Positions 7,792 to 15,569 of a stretch of 42,342 nt of DNA are shown piece by piece. The stretch's first letter is position 1; each line of letters starts with the position of its first letter. The DNA comes from Chlorobium sp. GTDB lineage: Bacteria > Bacteroidota > Chlorobiia > Chlorobiales > Chlorobiaceae. The DNA is taken from NCBI GenBank assembly GCA_005843815.1, contig SZYA01000092.1, positions 1 to 42,342 on the forward strand, read 5' to 3'. A program made the translations under genes and the position numbers. The notes below the pieces were generated by a model. That model had not been told where the DNA came from. It did no database searches and worked only from the letters and a program-made list of their open reading frames with translations.

Positions 7792-8373
7792 TTATCGATA
7801 GAGCGCCTGCTGCGTCATGTAGCAATGAATTGAAGATGGCACTAATGTGGAAACTGACTTACCGGAGGCCACAAGGGCCCTGATATCGGTTGATGAAACC
7901 GGATAGTGGAAATTGATAATTCGGATTCTTGCATTGCTCTCTGACATTCTGGCGCTCCCGTCATGCAAGGCCCTTCTGAACACAACAATATCACACATCT
8001 CAACAAGAGCCTCATGCTCTTTCCATGAGGGAAACTCTGTGAAACTATCTTCCCCAAGAAGGAGAACAAGTCTTTCCTGGCGATAAGATGATTTAATATG
8101 TCGCACAAGATCGACCGTATAGGAGGAGTGTCGTTTTTCAAGCTCCCAGTGACTCACCTCGCAGCAGGTGCCCGCCAGGTTGATTTCCCGTGCCAAAAGC
8201 TCAGTCATTCGTGCTCTATGTGGCTCTCCTGCCGCTCTGTTTGGCTTAAAAGGATTATTAGAGACCGAAATAATTATCCGGTCAAGAGCAAGCAGCTCTC
8301 TGGCAAAAAGAGCAAGAGCAAGATGACCATTATGTGGAGGGTCAAAGCTACCACCAAAAACCGCAAGACGCAA
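7792..8373 (-). CDS. nadD: Nicotinate-nucleotide adenylyltransferase
   Basis: Transfers AMP from ATP to nicotinate mononucleotide in NAD synthesis. The nucleotidyltransferase signature GGSFDPPHNGHL is at residues 7-18 and the second ATP-binding motif SSTDIRAL is near the C-terminus; length 193 is typical. The start codon is TTG, chosen because the signature must begin within a few residues and no ATG is available. It follows the bamD-like gene by 11 bases and is probably co-transcribed with it. Confidence 0.94.
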   Translation of the reverse strand: MRLAVFGGSFDPPHNGHLALALFARELLALDRIIISVSNNPFKPNRAAGEPHRARMTELLAREINLAGTCCEVSHWELEKRHSSYTVDLVRHIKSSYRQERLVLLLGEDSFTEFPSWKEHEALVEMCDIVVFRRALHDGSARMSESNARIRIINFHYPVSSTDIRALVASGKSVSTLVPSSIHCYMTQQALYR

Positions 8374-8384
8374 AAGGGGAAAGG

Positions 8385-9281
8385 TCAGATTTTTAAATTT
8401 TGAGCTATCTTATTCTTCAGAGACTGCATCTGCTTCTCTTTATCCGGAAAACGCTTCAGATACTGCTCAAGTGTCAGTCGAGCGTCAAACCACTTTTTTC
8501 TGGCTATAAGCACCTCTATCTTGCCCTCAATGGCCTGTTGAAGATAGCTTGTATCACCATACTGCTCGATCAATTCATTGTAGAATATTTCTGCCGCTTT
8601 GAACTTCCGAAATTGCAGATACTCGCGAGCAACCGTAATAACATTTTTTGCAAGTTTCTCCCTTAACCGAGTAATGGCCTTCGTCGAATACCTCAGACTG
8701 TCAACCCGCGCAAACTGAGTAGACGCTGTTGCGTAGCGCTGCTTGTAAGAATCATTATCGGGGTTAATTTTCAGTAACTCACGGTAGGTTTTGACATCAT
8801 TTGCAACCCGTGCCGAATCTTTCATTGGATACATCTCCATGTAAAGCGAAAAATTCTCAATGGCCTTGCGAGTCGGCTGTTGATCAAGTCCTACAGGAGG
8901 AGAAAGTTGTTCATAAGATTTGGCCAGCATAAACTGAGAGGCTCTAGCATAAGGGGATAAGGGCATCTGTTGCTGCAGTCGAAAAAACATATCAGATGCA
9001 AGCAGATACTGCTCAGTGTGGTAATAAGATTGCCCAAGCAGATAAACGATATCATCTTCAAGTGCCGTTGCCGGAGAGGTATAAAGAAGTGTTTCAAACG
9101 CAACAGAAGCTGACTGATACTCCTTGTTTTCGTAAAGTTTGGCTGCTCTGGCATAATTTTCTTTAAGGGCATCATTCACCGAAGTTGCCGGCTTGGAGGA
9201 TGAACACCCTGAACTCAATACCCCGACCGCCAACAGCATGGTGATAGAGCGTAAAAGAAAACTGGTGACAGGCTTATACAT
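8385..9281 (-). CDS. bamD: BamD-like outer membrane assembly lipoprotein
   Basis: A 298-residue lipoprotein. The signal peptide ends in a lipobox (LSSGC), giving lipidated Cys26. Tetratricopeptide-like helices follow (AAKLYENKEYQSASVAFETLL, LGQSYYHTEQYLLASDMFFRLQQ), matching the YfiO/BamD family that assists BamA in inserting beta-barrel proteins. It is longer than the E. coli protein by about 50 residues. A GGAG sits seven bases before the ATG. The gene heads a probable two-gene unit with nadD. Confidence 0.85.
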   Translation of the reverse strand: MYKPVTSFLLRSITMLLAVGVLSSGCSSSKPATSVNDALKENYARAAKLYENKEYQSASVAFETLLYTSPATALEDDIVYLLGQSYYHTEQYLLASDMFFRLQQQMPLSPYARASQFMLAKSYEQLSPPVGLDQQPTRKAIENFSLYMEMYPMKDSARVANDVKTYRELLKINPDNDSYKQRYATASTQFARVDSLRYSTKAITRLREKLAKNVITVAREYLQFRKFKAAEIFYNELIEQYGDTSYLQQAIEGKIEVLIARKKWFDARLTLEQYLKRFPDKEKQMQSLKNKIAQNLKI

Positions 9282-9367
9282 ACATTAGCTCCATTATCTC
9301 GTAAAAAAATTCAACCTAACTTACAATTACAAATAGACAAATTTCAGCCCTCAAAAATTTCCCCTTG

Positions 9368-9595
9368 TCAGGAGAGGCGAGCATTGCTCTTCCCTGGCTT
9401 CGATCCAACATTGCAACTCACGCATGTCGAAATACCAAGCAAGGTATAGAGAGGACAAAAACCTGTGATCGCCGTTACCAGCGGGACAAGTCCGACAGCA
9501 CCCCACCAGGAATGGGCTATAAACCCGGCGAGCAACATCACAACTCCTATCAAAAAGCGGATGACCCTGTCAGTTTTACCAATATTTTTTGCCAT
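9368..9595 (-). CDS. DUF2892 family small membrane protein
   Basis: A 75-residue protein beginning KNIGKTDRVIRFLIG, the usual opening of DUF2892 (the YgaP-type transmembrane domain). It has two membrane segments at about 13-31 and 33-55, and a CPLYTLLGISTC motif at the second with conserved cysteines. The function of the stand-alone form is not established; relatives are fused to rhodanese domains. Confidence 0.8.
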   Translation of the reverse strand: MAKNIGKTDRVIRFLIGVVMLLAGFIAHSWWGAVGLVPLVTAITGFCPLYTLLGISTCVSCNVGSKPGKSNARLS

Positions 9596-9736
9596 CTTTT
9601 AACTCTCGATCATCAATGGTTCGAAAATTCAACAACCGTGCATACTTCCCTGAATTACAATCACTCCTCCCCTGCAGTTGTCATCAACATATAATGCCGT
9701 ATACCTGCTATCGGGGAATAATGAGAATATACTTTG

Positions 9737-9809
9737 TGGAGCTTAGGGGAGTCGAACCCCTGACCTTCTCATTGCGAACGAGACGCTCTACCAACTGAGC
9801 TAAAGCCCC
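9737..9809 (-). tRNA. tRNA-Ala (anticodon CGC)
   Basis: A 73-base cloverleaf on the minus strand. The acceptor stem GGGGCTT pairs with AAGCTCC and contains G3:U70, the alanine identity pair. The D-stem is GCTC/GAGC, the anticodon loop is TTCGCAA giving CGC, and the T-arm is AGGGG-TTCGACT-CCCCT. The discriminator is A and CCA is not encoded. Confidence 0.96.
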
Positions 9810-9857
9810 GATTAATATCTGATGTCGAGATTTTCGCCAAAACTTGTTAACTGCGAA

Positions 9858-9884
9858 TAAAAATAGCCTGCAAAGGCAGGCTAT
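9858..9884 (-). terminator. Rho-independent terminator after atpH
   Basis: On the minus strand a perfect 9-bp stem (ATAGCCTGC/GCAGGCTAT) with a four-base loop is followed by ATTTTTA. It ends the ATP synthase operon and separates it from the tRNA gene. Confidence 0.85.
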
Positions 9885-9916
9885 CGACGGTTAAGCCATC
9901 AGGACGATCTCACTCC

Positions 9917-10462
9917 TCAAGCTCTCTCAGAAACAAGAGCCTCCTTGAGTTTACTAAGCTGGTGACTAATCGTACCATCGAAAATTGTGTCCCCAATTTT
10001 AACCGAAACACCGCCAATAAAAGCGGCGTTGGTGGAGGTATGTGCACGGACACGCTTTCCTGTATACGATTCAAGTTGAGCAACCAATTCAGCAGACTGT
10101 TGCTGAGAGAGGGCGACAGCACTGATAATATCGGCGTTGACAACTCCCATGCGCTCATCGTGGAGTCTTTGAAACTCGTCAATAATTTCCGGGAGCTGCC
10201 CAGCTCTCTTTTTTCTCGCGACCAGCCTTAAAAAAACGAACATTTGTTCACCAACAGAACCTCTGAAAATCTCTTCAAGTATCTTGATTTTCCTGTCCCC
10301 TTTTACAACCGGGCTCCGCAGCGTATGCGTTAGATCTCGGGAATTATGAAGAACCTCCTTGATCACCTCTAACTCTCCGACGATCTGATCAAGAAAATTC
10401 CCCTCCACTGCCGCAGTCAACAGTGCTGAGGCATATCGACGGCTTGCAATTAAACTTGACAT
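9917..10462 (-). CDS. atpH: F1F0 ATP synthase subunit delta
   Basis: A 181-residue delta subunit (OSCP family) that links the F1 head to the b-subunit stator. The start RYASALL and the C-terminal motif GGVSVKIGDTIFDGTISHQL are family hallmarks. It is the last gene before the terminator. The catalytic genes atpA and atpG, which normally follow, are absent, so they must be encoded elsewhere. Confidence 0.95.
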   Translation of the reverse strand: MSSLIASRRYASALLTAAVEGNFLDQIVGELEVIKEVLHNSRDLTHTLRSPVVKGDRKIKILEEIFRGSVGEQMFVFLRLVARKKRAGQLPEIIDEFQRLHDERMGVVNADIISAVALSQQQSAELVAQLESYTGKRVRAHTSTNAAFIGGVSVKIGDTIFDGTISHQLSKLKEALVSERA

Positions 10463-10475
10463 GTCGTGAGCGTTT

Positions 10476-11003
10476 TCAGTTACGTTTTGTTGAAAGATCC
10501 TGAAGCATGCTGTCCACTATCTTTCTCTGCATATCAGCATCAAGTGCATTTTTGATAATCTTTTCGGCCCCCATAACAGCAAGATCGGCAACCTCATTCC
10601 TTAAAACATCAAGCGCACGATGTTTCTCTTGCTCAATCGAACTTAAGGCTGCAGCAATCATTTTTTTCGACTCTTCCTGTGCCTTCCCGGTTATATCCGA
10701 ACGAAGTTTTTCGGCATATTCCTTTCCTTCGCGAATGATCTTGTCTGCCTCGGCATCTGCTTTGGAAAGAAGTTCCCTGTTCTTGCGCAAAATAGCCTCA
10801 GATTCATCCTTCGCTTGATGTGCACGATCAATAGAGGACTGAATCCCTTTTTCCCTCTCTTCCAGGGCGCTGATAATAGGGCCCCAGGCAATCTTCTTCA
10901 GAATAAGGAGGACAATGACAAATGTAACTGCTGTCCAGAAAATAAGGCCGGGATTCGGGCTCAAAAGATTAGCCTGAAGAAGAATAACTCCTGACGTAAG
11001 CAT
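10476..11003 (-). CDS. atpF: F1F0 ATP synthase subunit b
   Basis: A 175-residue b subunit forming the peripheral stalk. An N-terminal membrane helix (about residues 17-37, [18 protein letters not shown]) is followed by a long charged coiled coil ([16 protein letters not shown] onward) that dimerises and holds delta. The ATG at 11003 is preferred over an in-frame TTG six bases upstream. It lies between atpE and atpH. Confidence 0.94.
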   Translation of the reverse strand: MLTSGVILLQANLLSPNPGLIFWTAVTFVIVLLILKKIAWGPIISALEEREKGIQSSIDRAHQAKDESEAILRKNRELLSKADAEADKIIREGKEYAEKLRSDITGKAQEESKKMIAAALSSIEQEKHRALDVLRNEVADLAVMGAEKIIKNALDADMQRKIVDSMLQDLSTKRN

Positions 11004-11113
11004 GAACAATGTTTCCGTTAACGATTAATAAAGCCCGATTACGGCATCAGGTGTAGAATAATGCGGCAATCGGGATATCTCTCCTGTATCGAATCTGCAG
11101 ACCAATCCTGACC

Positions 11114-11341
11114 TTACTTAAGAGCAAGAAGCACACAGATAACTTCACCGAAAAGAGCAACACCTTCAATAAGCGCTGCGGCAATAATCATGGTGGTACG
11201 AATATCTGACGTAGCCTCTGGCTGACGAGCTGTACCCTCAGCGGCAGAAGCTGCAATATTACCAATACCAAGACCGGCACCAATAACTGCCAAACCGGCA
11301 CCAAGGCCTGCACCTAAATAAGCTAAACCTAAACCTTCCAT
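11114..11341 (-). CDS. atpE: F1F0 ATP synthase subunit c
   Basis: A 75-residue proteolipid of two membrane helices joined by the polar loop ARQPE (38-42). The ion-carrying carboxylate is E59 in AALIEGVALFG. The Q/ES pattern of sodium-type rings is not seen, so a proton ring is likely. GGAGG precedes the ATG by ten bases. High glycine content in helix one (GAGLGAGLAVIGAGLGIG) is typical. Confidence 0.96.
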   Translation of the reverse strand: MEGLGLAYLGAGLGAGLAVIGAGLGIGNIAASAAEGTARQPEATSDIRTTMIIAAALIEGVALFGEVICVLLALK

Positions 11342-11425
11342 CTTGTCATTACCTCCGTTTATTTGTTGTAAGTTTTTTGCTAAAAAATAATTAGCAGTTT
11401 TGAAAAACGATCTATAAAAAGCATT

Positions 11426-12442
11426 TCAATGATGAGCGACTTCTGCGGCAAGCTCATCATGACCTTCATGAGCTGTAGCAAGGCCTATAAAGAGTGCTGA
11501 AAGCATTGTAAAAATAAATGCCTGCAGAAACGCTACAAAAAGTTCAAGCAAATAGATGAAAATCGAAAACGGAACAGAAACTGCTACCGCGACGATATAA
11601 CTCTTGAGAATAAAGCTTATAAAAATAAGGCTGAGTATCACAATATGGCCGGCAGTCATATTGGCAAAAAGTCGTATGGCAAGAGCAAATGGCTTGGTGA
11701 AAAGACCAATAACCTCTATAGGAATCATGATAATCCACAAAGACCAGTGAGTGCCTGCGGTCAAATGGACCAGAAAACCCTTGAGCCCATGAGCTTTCAA
11801 CGCAGCAACCTGGGTAATAAAAAAAGTAAATGTTGCCAAGGCAAGGGTAACGTTAATGTTACCTGTTGCTGTCGCGCCATAAGGAACCAGACCAAGGAGA
11901 TTGCAAAGTAAGATAAAGAAGAATACTGTAAGCAGATAGGGAAGATGCTTTTCATAACCATGCCCAATGTTCGACTTTGCCACATCAAGCCTGATAAACT
12001 CGACCAGCGCTTCAACAGCATTCGTCAATCCTTTTGGTGCCTGGCGGTTGGTCATCTTTTTATACTTGCCACCCACGAAAGCAAAGACTACCAAAAGAAT
12101 TGCTGACACAAGCCACATCATGACGACATGCTTGGTAATTGAGATATCAATACCCGCAACAGGTGCTATTTTGGGCAGCTCTATCTCTCCAAAGGGATGA
12201 AAAGCAAAAATATTACTGTCAAAGACATGATGCATTATTACATCACCCGCTTTTTCCTCTCCATGAGCAGAAGGCGCGCCATGTTCAGATGCGGCAACCG
12301 TACCGGAAACCACCTCTGCAGAAGCTTCAGGCGACTGGGCAGCAGCCACGCCAGAGAAACCGCCCGTATTGACAAGAAGAGCAACAAGGATCGCCATCAC
12401 CTTGACAAGAGACTTGGGATGTAAGACGTTTAACCGTTTCAT
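11426..12442 (-). CDS. atpB: F1F0 ATP synthase subunit a
   Basis: A 338-residue a subunit forming the proton half-channels. The essential arginine lies in [14 protein letters not shown]. It carries an N-terminal extension of about 90 residues that starts with a signal-peptide-like stretch ([17 protein letters not shown]) and continues with a low-complexity alanine/histidine-rich segment; most subunits lack this. The start overlaps the stop of the preceding unknown gene in an ATGA, implying translational coupling. Confidence 0.94.
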   Translation of the reverse strand: MKRLNVLHPKSLVKVMAILVALLVNTGGFSGVAAAQSPEASAEVVSGTVAASEHGAPSAHGEEKAGDVIMHHVFDSNIFAFHPFGEIELPKIAPVAGIDISITKHVVMMWLVSAILLVVFAFVGGKYKKMTNRQAPKGLTNAVEALVEFIRLDVAKSNIGHGYEKHLPYLLTVFFFILLCNLLGLVPYGATATGNINVTLALATFTFFITQVAALKAHGLKGFLVHLTAGTHWSLWIIMIPIEVIGLFTKPFALAIRLFANMTAGHIVILSLIFISFILKSYIVAVAVSVPFSIFIYLLELFVAFLQAFIFTMLSALFIGLATAHEGHDELAAEVAHH

Positions 12443-12825
12443 GCACTATTCTTTTTCTGTTTGTTTTTCTTTTGATAACCAAGAATTTCAACGATCACAT
12501 AAATACAGTAAAAAGCGAAAAATGAAAAGACAAAATCATTAACAACAACAAGATTTCTGACAAGTACCAGGGCAATTATCCCCATCATCAGAAGTAACCT
12601 TACGGTAAGACCGCCAAATACAAACTTCGTAAAATCTGTAGAGCTTTTCTCAATTGCATACTCAAAGAGCAGATAACCAATCACGGTATTAGAGACTACC
12701 ATCACCCAGGCAAGAAAAACCGAATAATAATCTGTAGTTGCGGACTCAAACGAGAAATATACTGCCCCCCATAAAATGACGGATAAGATAAACAACTTAA
12801 TAAAAAATTCAAACAATGGCTTCAT
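12439..12825 (-). CDS. Unknown four-helix membrane protein in the ATP synthase operon
   Basis: A 128-residue hydrophobic protein with four predicted membrane segments (about 7-26, 34-55, 66-87 and 96-115) and a lysine/asparagine-rich tail. I do not recognise the family; by position and topology it may be an analogue of AtpI/UncI, which helps assemble the c-ring, but I see no family motif. The start at 12825 (MKPLFEFF) is chosen because AGAGG lies eight bases upstream; a frame continuing to 12903 lacks such a site. Its stop overlaps the atpB start by four bases, and it follows atpZ by 46 bases. Confidence 0.75.
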   Translation of the reverse strand: MKPLFEFFIKLFILSVILWGAVYFSFESATTDYYSVFLAWVMVVSNTVIGYLLFEYAIEKSSTDFTKFVFGGLTVRLLLMMGIIALVLVRNLVVVNDFVFSFFAFYCIYVIVEILGYQKKNKQKKNSA

Positions 12826-12871
12826 AACAACCGCCTCTTTCTTGCTAAACAATTGCAATGAACAATATAAA

Positions 12872-13120
12872 TCACTTTCGTTTTGCGTTAGCTGTTCGAA
12901 CAACCTTCATCAGCACAAGCGCCATTCCAACCATTCCGACCACAACTCCCGCCAAAAGCAGTAATGGCGACGTACCAGCCTGAGTATCCAGCCAATAGCC
13001 AATAAAAACAAAAAAAGCAAAGCTCGCCGCTATCTGTAACCCAATTCCCATATAGTCGGAAACCGCACGAACCGAACGGCCAAATTTATCCGGAAACCTC
13101 TCATCATCAAGCATTACCAT
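12872..13120 (-). CDS. atpZ: AtpZ/AtpI-like ATP synthase accessory protein
   Basis: An 82-residue protein with two membrane helices (about 27-42 and 51-73) and the pattern GIGLQIAASFAFFVFIGYWLD, matching the AtpZ/AtpI-like F0F1-ATPase subunit family. These small proteins accompany F0 genes and are implicated in c-ring assembly or Mg/Ca transport. The start at 13120 is set by AAGGAGC six bases upstream; a longer frame to 13201 has no support. It is the first gene of the atp operon. Confidence 0.82.
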   Translation of the reverse strand: MVMLDDERFPDKFGRSVRAVSDYMGIGLQIAASFAFFVFIGYWLDTQAGTSPLLLLAGVVVGMVGMALVLMKVVRTANAKRK

Positions 13121-13173
13121 CGTCAAGCTCCTTACGATTACATTCAAACAAGCGCCCCGATCTTCAAGGAACA

Positions 13174-13201
13174 AATATATGCGGCAATGGCAACAACTCA
13201 A
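13174..13201 (-). promoter_or_regulatory. Candidate promoter of the atp operon
   Basis: On the minus strand TTGAGT (plus coordinates 13196-13201) and TATATT (13174-13179) are separated by 16 bases. They lie about 55 bases upstream of the atpZ start. This is a plausible sigma-70 promoter but not a strong one. Confidence 0.45.
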
Positions 13202-13206
13202 TTTGT

Positions 13207-13250
13207 TGGTAAAGATACGACTACTTCCTTAAATAAGGAATGCTTTACCA
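13207..13250. repeat. Nested inverted repeat between atpZ and pgeF
   Basis: Outer arms TGGTAAAG (13207-13214) and CTTTACCA (13243-13250) are perfect complements. Inside, TTCCTT-AAAT-AAGGAA (13225-13240) forms a second stem. The element sits directly upstream of the candidate atp -35 and in the promoter region of the divergent pgeF gene, so an operator or structured leader is more likely than a terminator. A further imperfect palindrome, TTTTGCAC-CTTAA-GTGCCAAAA, lies at 13328-13349. Confidence 0.55.
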
Positions 13251-13399
13251 CAGATTCTCTCTCATATTTAAAAGAGATTGATAAAAATCTTATTATTCAC
13301 AGGAATGCGAGCTTCAGAAATATCCAGTTTTGCACCTTAAGTGCCAAAACATGAAGCGTTCCATAGTTATTGATTTTTTAAAGAATAGCCAGGATACTC

Positions 13400-14275
13400 A
13401 TGATTAACGCAAAGCTCAACTCTGAATTACAGACTGACTTTTTACCAGGCGCTTACGGAATGATCTCTGATATATCTGCCATACAGGAGGCTTGCAACCC
13501 TGAGCCCTCTGAGTATATCATCCCGGAGATTTTCAGAAACTTCCCGGAACTTGTAGCGCTGCAAAGCACCAGAACCGGTGGGGTGAGCGAAGGAGTGTAT
13601 GCATCATTGAACCTCGGAACCAATACTGGTGACAGACCGGAGTGTGTGCACGAAAACACACGTCGCCTTTGTGCTGCGGCAGGTATTGATCCTGAAAAAA
13701 TGGTTCGTTCGGAGCAAGTCCATGGCACAGAGATACTTGTCGCTGAAAAACCAGGAGCTTACCATGGCTATGACGCATTCATCACAAACAAAGAGAACCT
13801 CTTTCTCTCGGTCTTTACCGCCGACTGCTACCCTATACTTGTTTTTGACCCCCGACACAACGCCTCAGGCGCAATTCATGCTGGCTGGAAAGGTACCGCA
13901 GGTGAGATTGTGCTCAAAACCATTGATACGATGCAAAAAAACTATGGCTCTCGGCCATCAGAATGTCTTGCATGGATAGGGACTGGTATTTCAGGTGATG
14001 CCTATGAAGTCAGTCGAGAGGTGACAAAGGCATTTCGTGCTGATGAAAGCAGTCCGTCACACTTCTCCGCGAATGAGGAAAAATATCTGCTCGATCTTGG
14101 GCAGGTAAACTTCCGGCAACTGCTTGACGCAGGAATGCAGATTGCCAATATTGAACGTTCATCATTTTGCTCATATCGCGACAGCTCTCTCTTCTTCTCG
14201 TACCGCCGCGATAAAGGAACAACAGGTCGTATGGTGAGCCTTATCGGAGTCGGCTCCAAAACAACAGTTACATAA
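13400..14275 (+). CDS. pgeF: Peptidoglycan editing factor / laccase-domain protein (YfiH family)
   Basis: A 291-residue Cu-oxidase_4 (YfiH) protein. The metal triad is H108 (SEQVHG), C143 (TADC) and H160 (IHAGWKG). Relatives are reported both as purine nucleoside phosphorylase/deaminase enzymes and as PgeF, which keeps L-Ser out of the stem peptide added by MurC. It has about 45 extra N-terminal residues compared with typical members; CCAGGA just upstream supports the start used. Its stop overlaps the end of the convergent CoA-transferase-family gene by eight bases. Confidence 0.88.
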   Translation: MINAKLNSELQTDFLPGAYGMISDISAIQEACNPEPSEYIIPEIFRNFPELVALQSTRTGGVSEGVYASLNLGTNTGDRPECVHENTRRLCAAAGIDPEKMVRSEQVHGTEILVAEKPGAYHGYDAFITNKENLFLSVFTADCYPILVFDPRHNASGAIHAGWKGTAGEIVLKTIDTMQKNYGSRPSECLAWIGTGISGDAYEVSREVTKAFRADESSPSHFSANEEKYLLDLGQVNFRQLLDAGMQIANIERSSFCSYRDSSLFFSYRRDKGTTGRMVSLIGVGSKTTVT

Positions 14276-15563
14276 ACCTCCTGCCATAAGAGCCATAAAG
14301 TCCATGGGCCTGACGAGATATCTCCTCCCTGAAATCGGGATGGGCTATACTGGCAAGCGCTTCAGCCCTTTGACGGAGATTTTTGCCATGGAGATTGACA
14401 ATGCCATACTCGGTGACAACATACTGCACGTGCGCCCTTGTGGTAACCACTCCACCCCCTGGCTTGAGCATTGGAACAATTCTGGAAAGTCCTTTTGTTG
14501 TTGTGGATGGCAAAGCAATAATCGGCTTCCCTCCCTTTGAGAGGGCGGCCCCGCGAATAAAGTCCATCTGGCCACCGACACCGGAATAGTATTTCTGCCC
14601 GATTGAATCGGCACATACCTGGCCAGACATATCAATTTCAAGAGCGCTGTTAATTGCCGTTACCCGAGGATTGCGCCTTATCTCCCGGGTGTCGTTGACA
14701 AAATCGGAGGGAAGCATCTCAACCAGTGGATTATCGTCAACAAAATCGTAGAGCCGCCGCGTGCCAACAAGAAAACTGGCGACAATAATCTCGCGGTAAC
14801 TCCGCTTCTTGCTGCCATTGATCACCCCTTTTTCAACCAGATCAATCACGCCATCCGAAAACATTTCAGAATGAATGCCCAAATCCTTGTGACCGAAAAG
14901 CGCTGCAAGGGTTGCGTCAGGAATGGCGCCGATACCCATCTGCAAGGTTGCCCCATCCTCAACAATGGAGGCTATATGCTGGCCAATACGCATTTCAACA
15001 TCACCAGGAAGAGGACGAGATGTCTCAGGAAGAGGATCGTCCACCTCTACCATCGCATGAATTTTACTCGCATGAAGCAAGCCTTCGCCGTGCGTTCGAG
15101 GCATGTTCTGATTCACCTGTGCAATAACAAGCTTTGCAGTCTGCACTGCCGCCAGAGAGGCATCAACCGAAACTCCAAGAGAACAGTAACCATGCCGATC
15201 GGGAGGAGAGACATGAACCAGAGCGACATCGAGCGGAAGAATTCTATCGTAGAAAAGGGAAGGGACATCACTCAAAAAAACCGGAATGGAATCGCCATCC
15301 CCATGTTGAACAGATTGCCTCACATTTTTTCCCACAAACAGCGCGTTGAGCCTGAAGCTTTCCCGATATTCCGGTCTGGCATAAGCCGCCTCACCTTCGG
15401 TGTGGAGACTGACAATTTCAACATCTCTTAATTCATCGGCCCGCTGAACCATCGCCTCAATCAACCGTTGTGGAGTGGCTGCGGCAGTATGTAAAAATAC
15501 TCTGTCGCCTGACTTGATTTTTCCCACCGCATCTGCTGCGGAAAGCGTATAATAGTGCTTCAA
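14268..15563 (-). CDS. Acetyl-CoA hydrolase/transferase family protein
   Basis: A 431-residue member of the class including 4-hydroxybutyrate CoA-transferase and acetate CoA-transferases. The predicted catalytic glutamate is E233 in HSEMFSDGVIDL, with the oxyanion/CoA segment QMGIGAIPDA at 208-217 and GVGGQMDFIRGA later. The likely role is moving CoA between acetate and another acyl acid, but the substrate is not determined. The start is TTG, six bases after the ftsZ stop; the first ATG would remove the conserved N-terminal SAADAVGKIKSGDRVFLH, so TTG is preferred. Its position makes it the last gene of the dcw operon. Confidence 0.88.
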   Translation of the reverse strand: MKHYYTLSAADAVGKIKSGDRVFLHTAAATPQRLIEAMVQRADELRDVEIVSLHTEGEAAYARPEYRESFRLNALFVGKNVRQSVQHGDGDSIPVFLSDVPSLFYDRILPLDVALVHVSPPDRHGYCSLGVSVDASLAAVQTAKLVIAQVNQNMPRTHGEGLLHASKIHAMVEVDDPLPETSRPLPGDVEMRIGQHIASIVEDGATLQMGIGAIPDATLAALFGHKDLGIHSEMFSDGVIDLVEKGVINGSKKRSYREIIVASFLVGTRRLYDFVDDNPLVEMLPSDFVNDTREIRRNPRVTAINSALEIDMSGQVCADSIGQKYYSGVGGQMDFIRGAALSKGGKPIIALPSTTTKGLSRIVPMLKPGGGVVTTRAHVQYVVTEYGIVNLHGKNLRQRAEALASIAHPDFREEISRQAHGLYGSYGRRFM

Positions 15564-15569
15564 TTCTTT

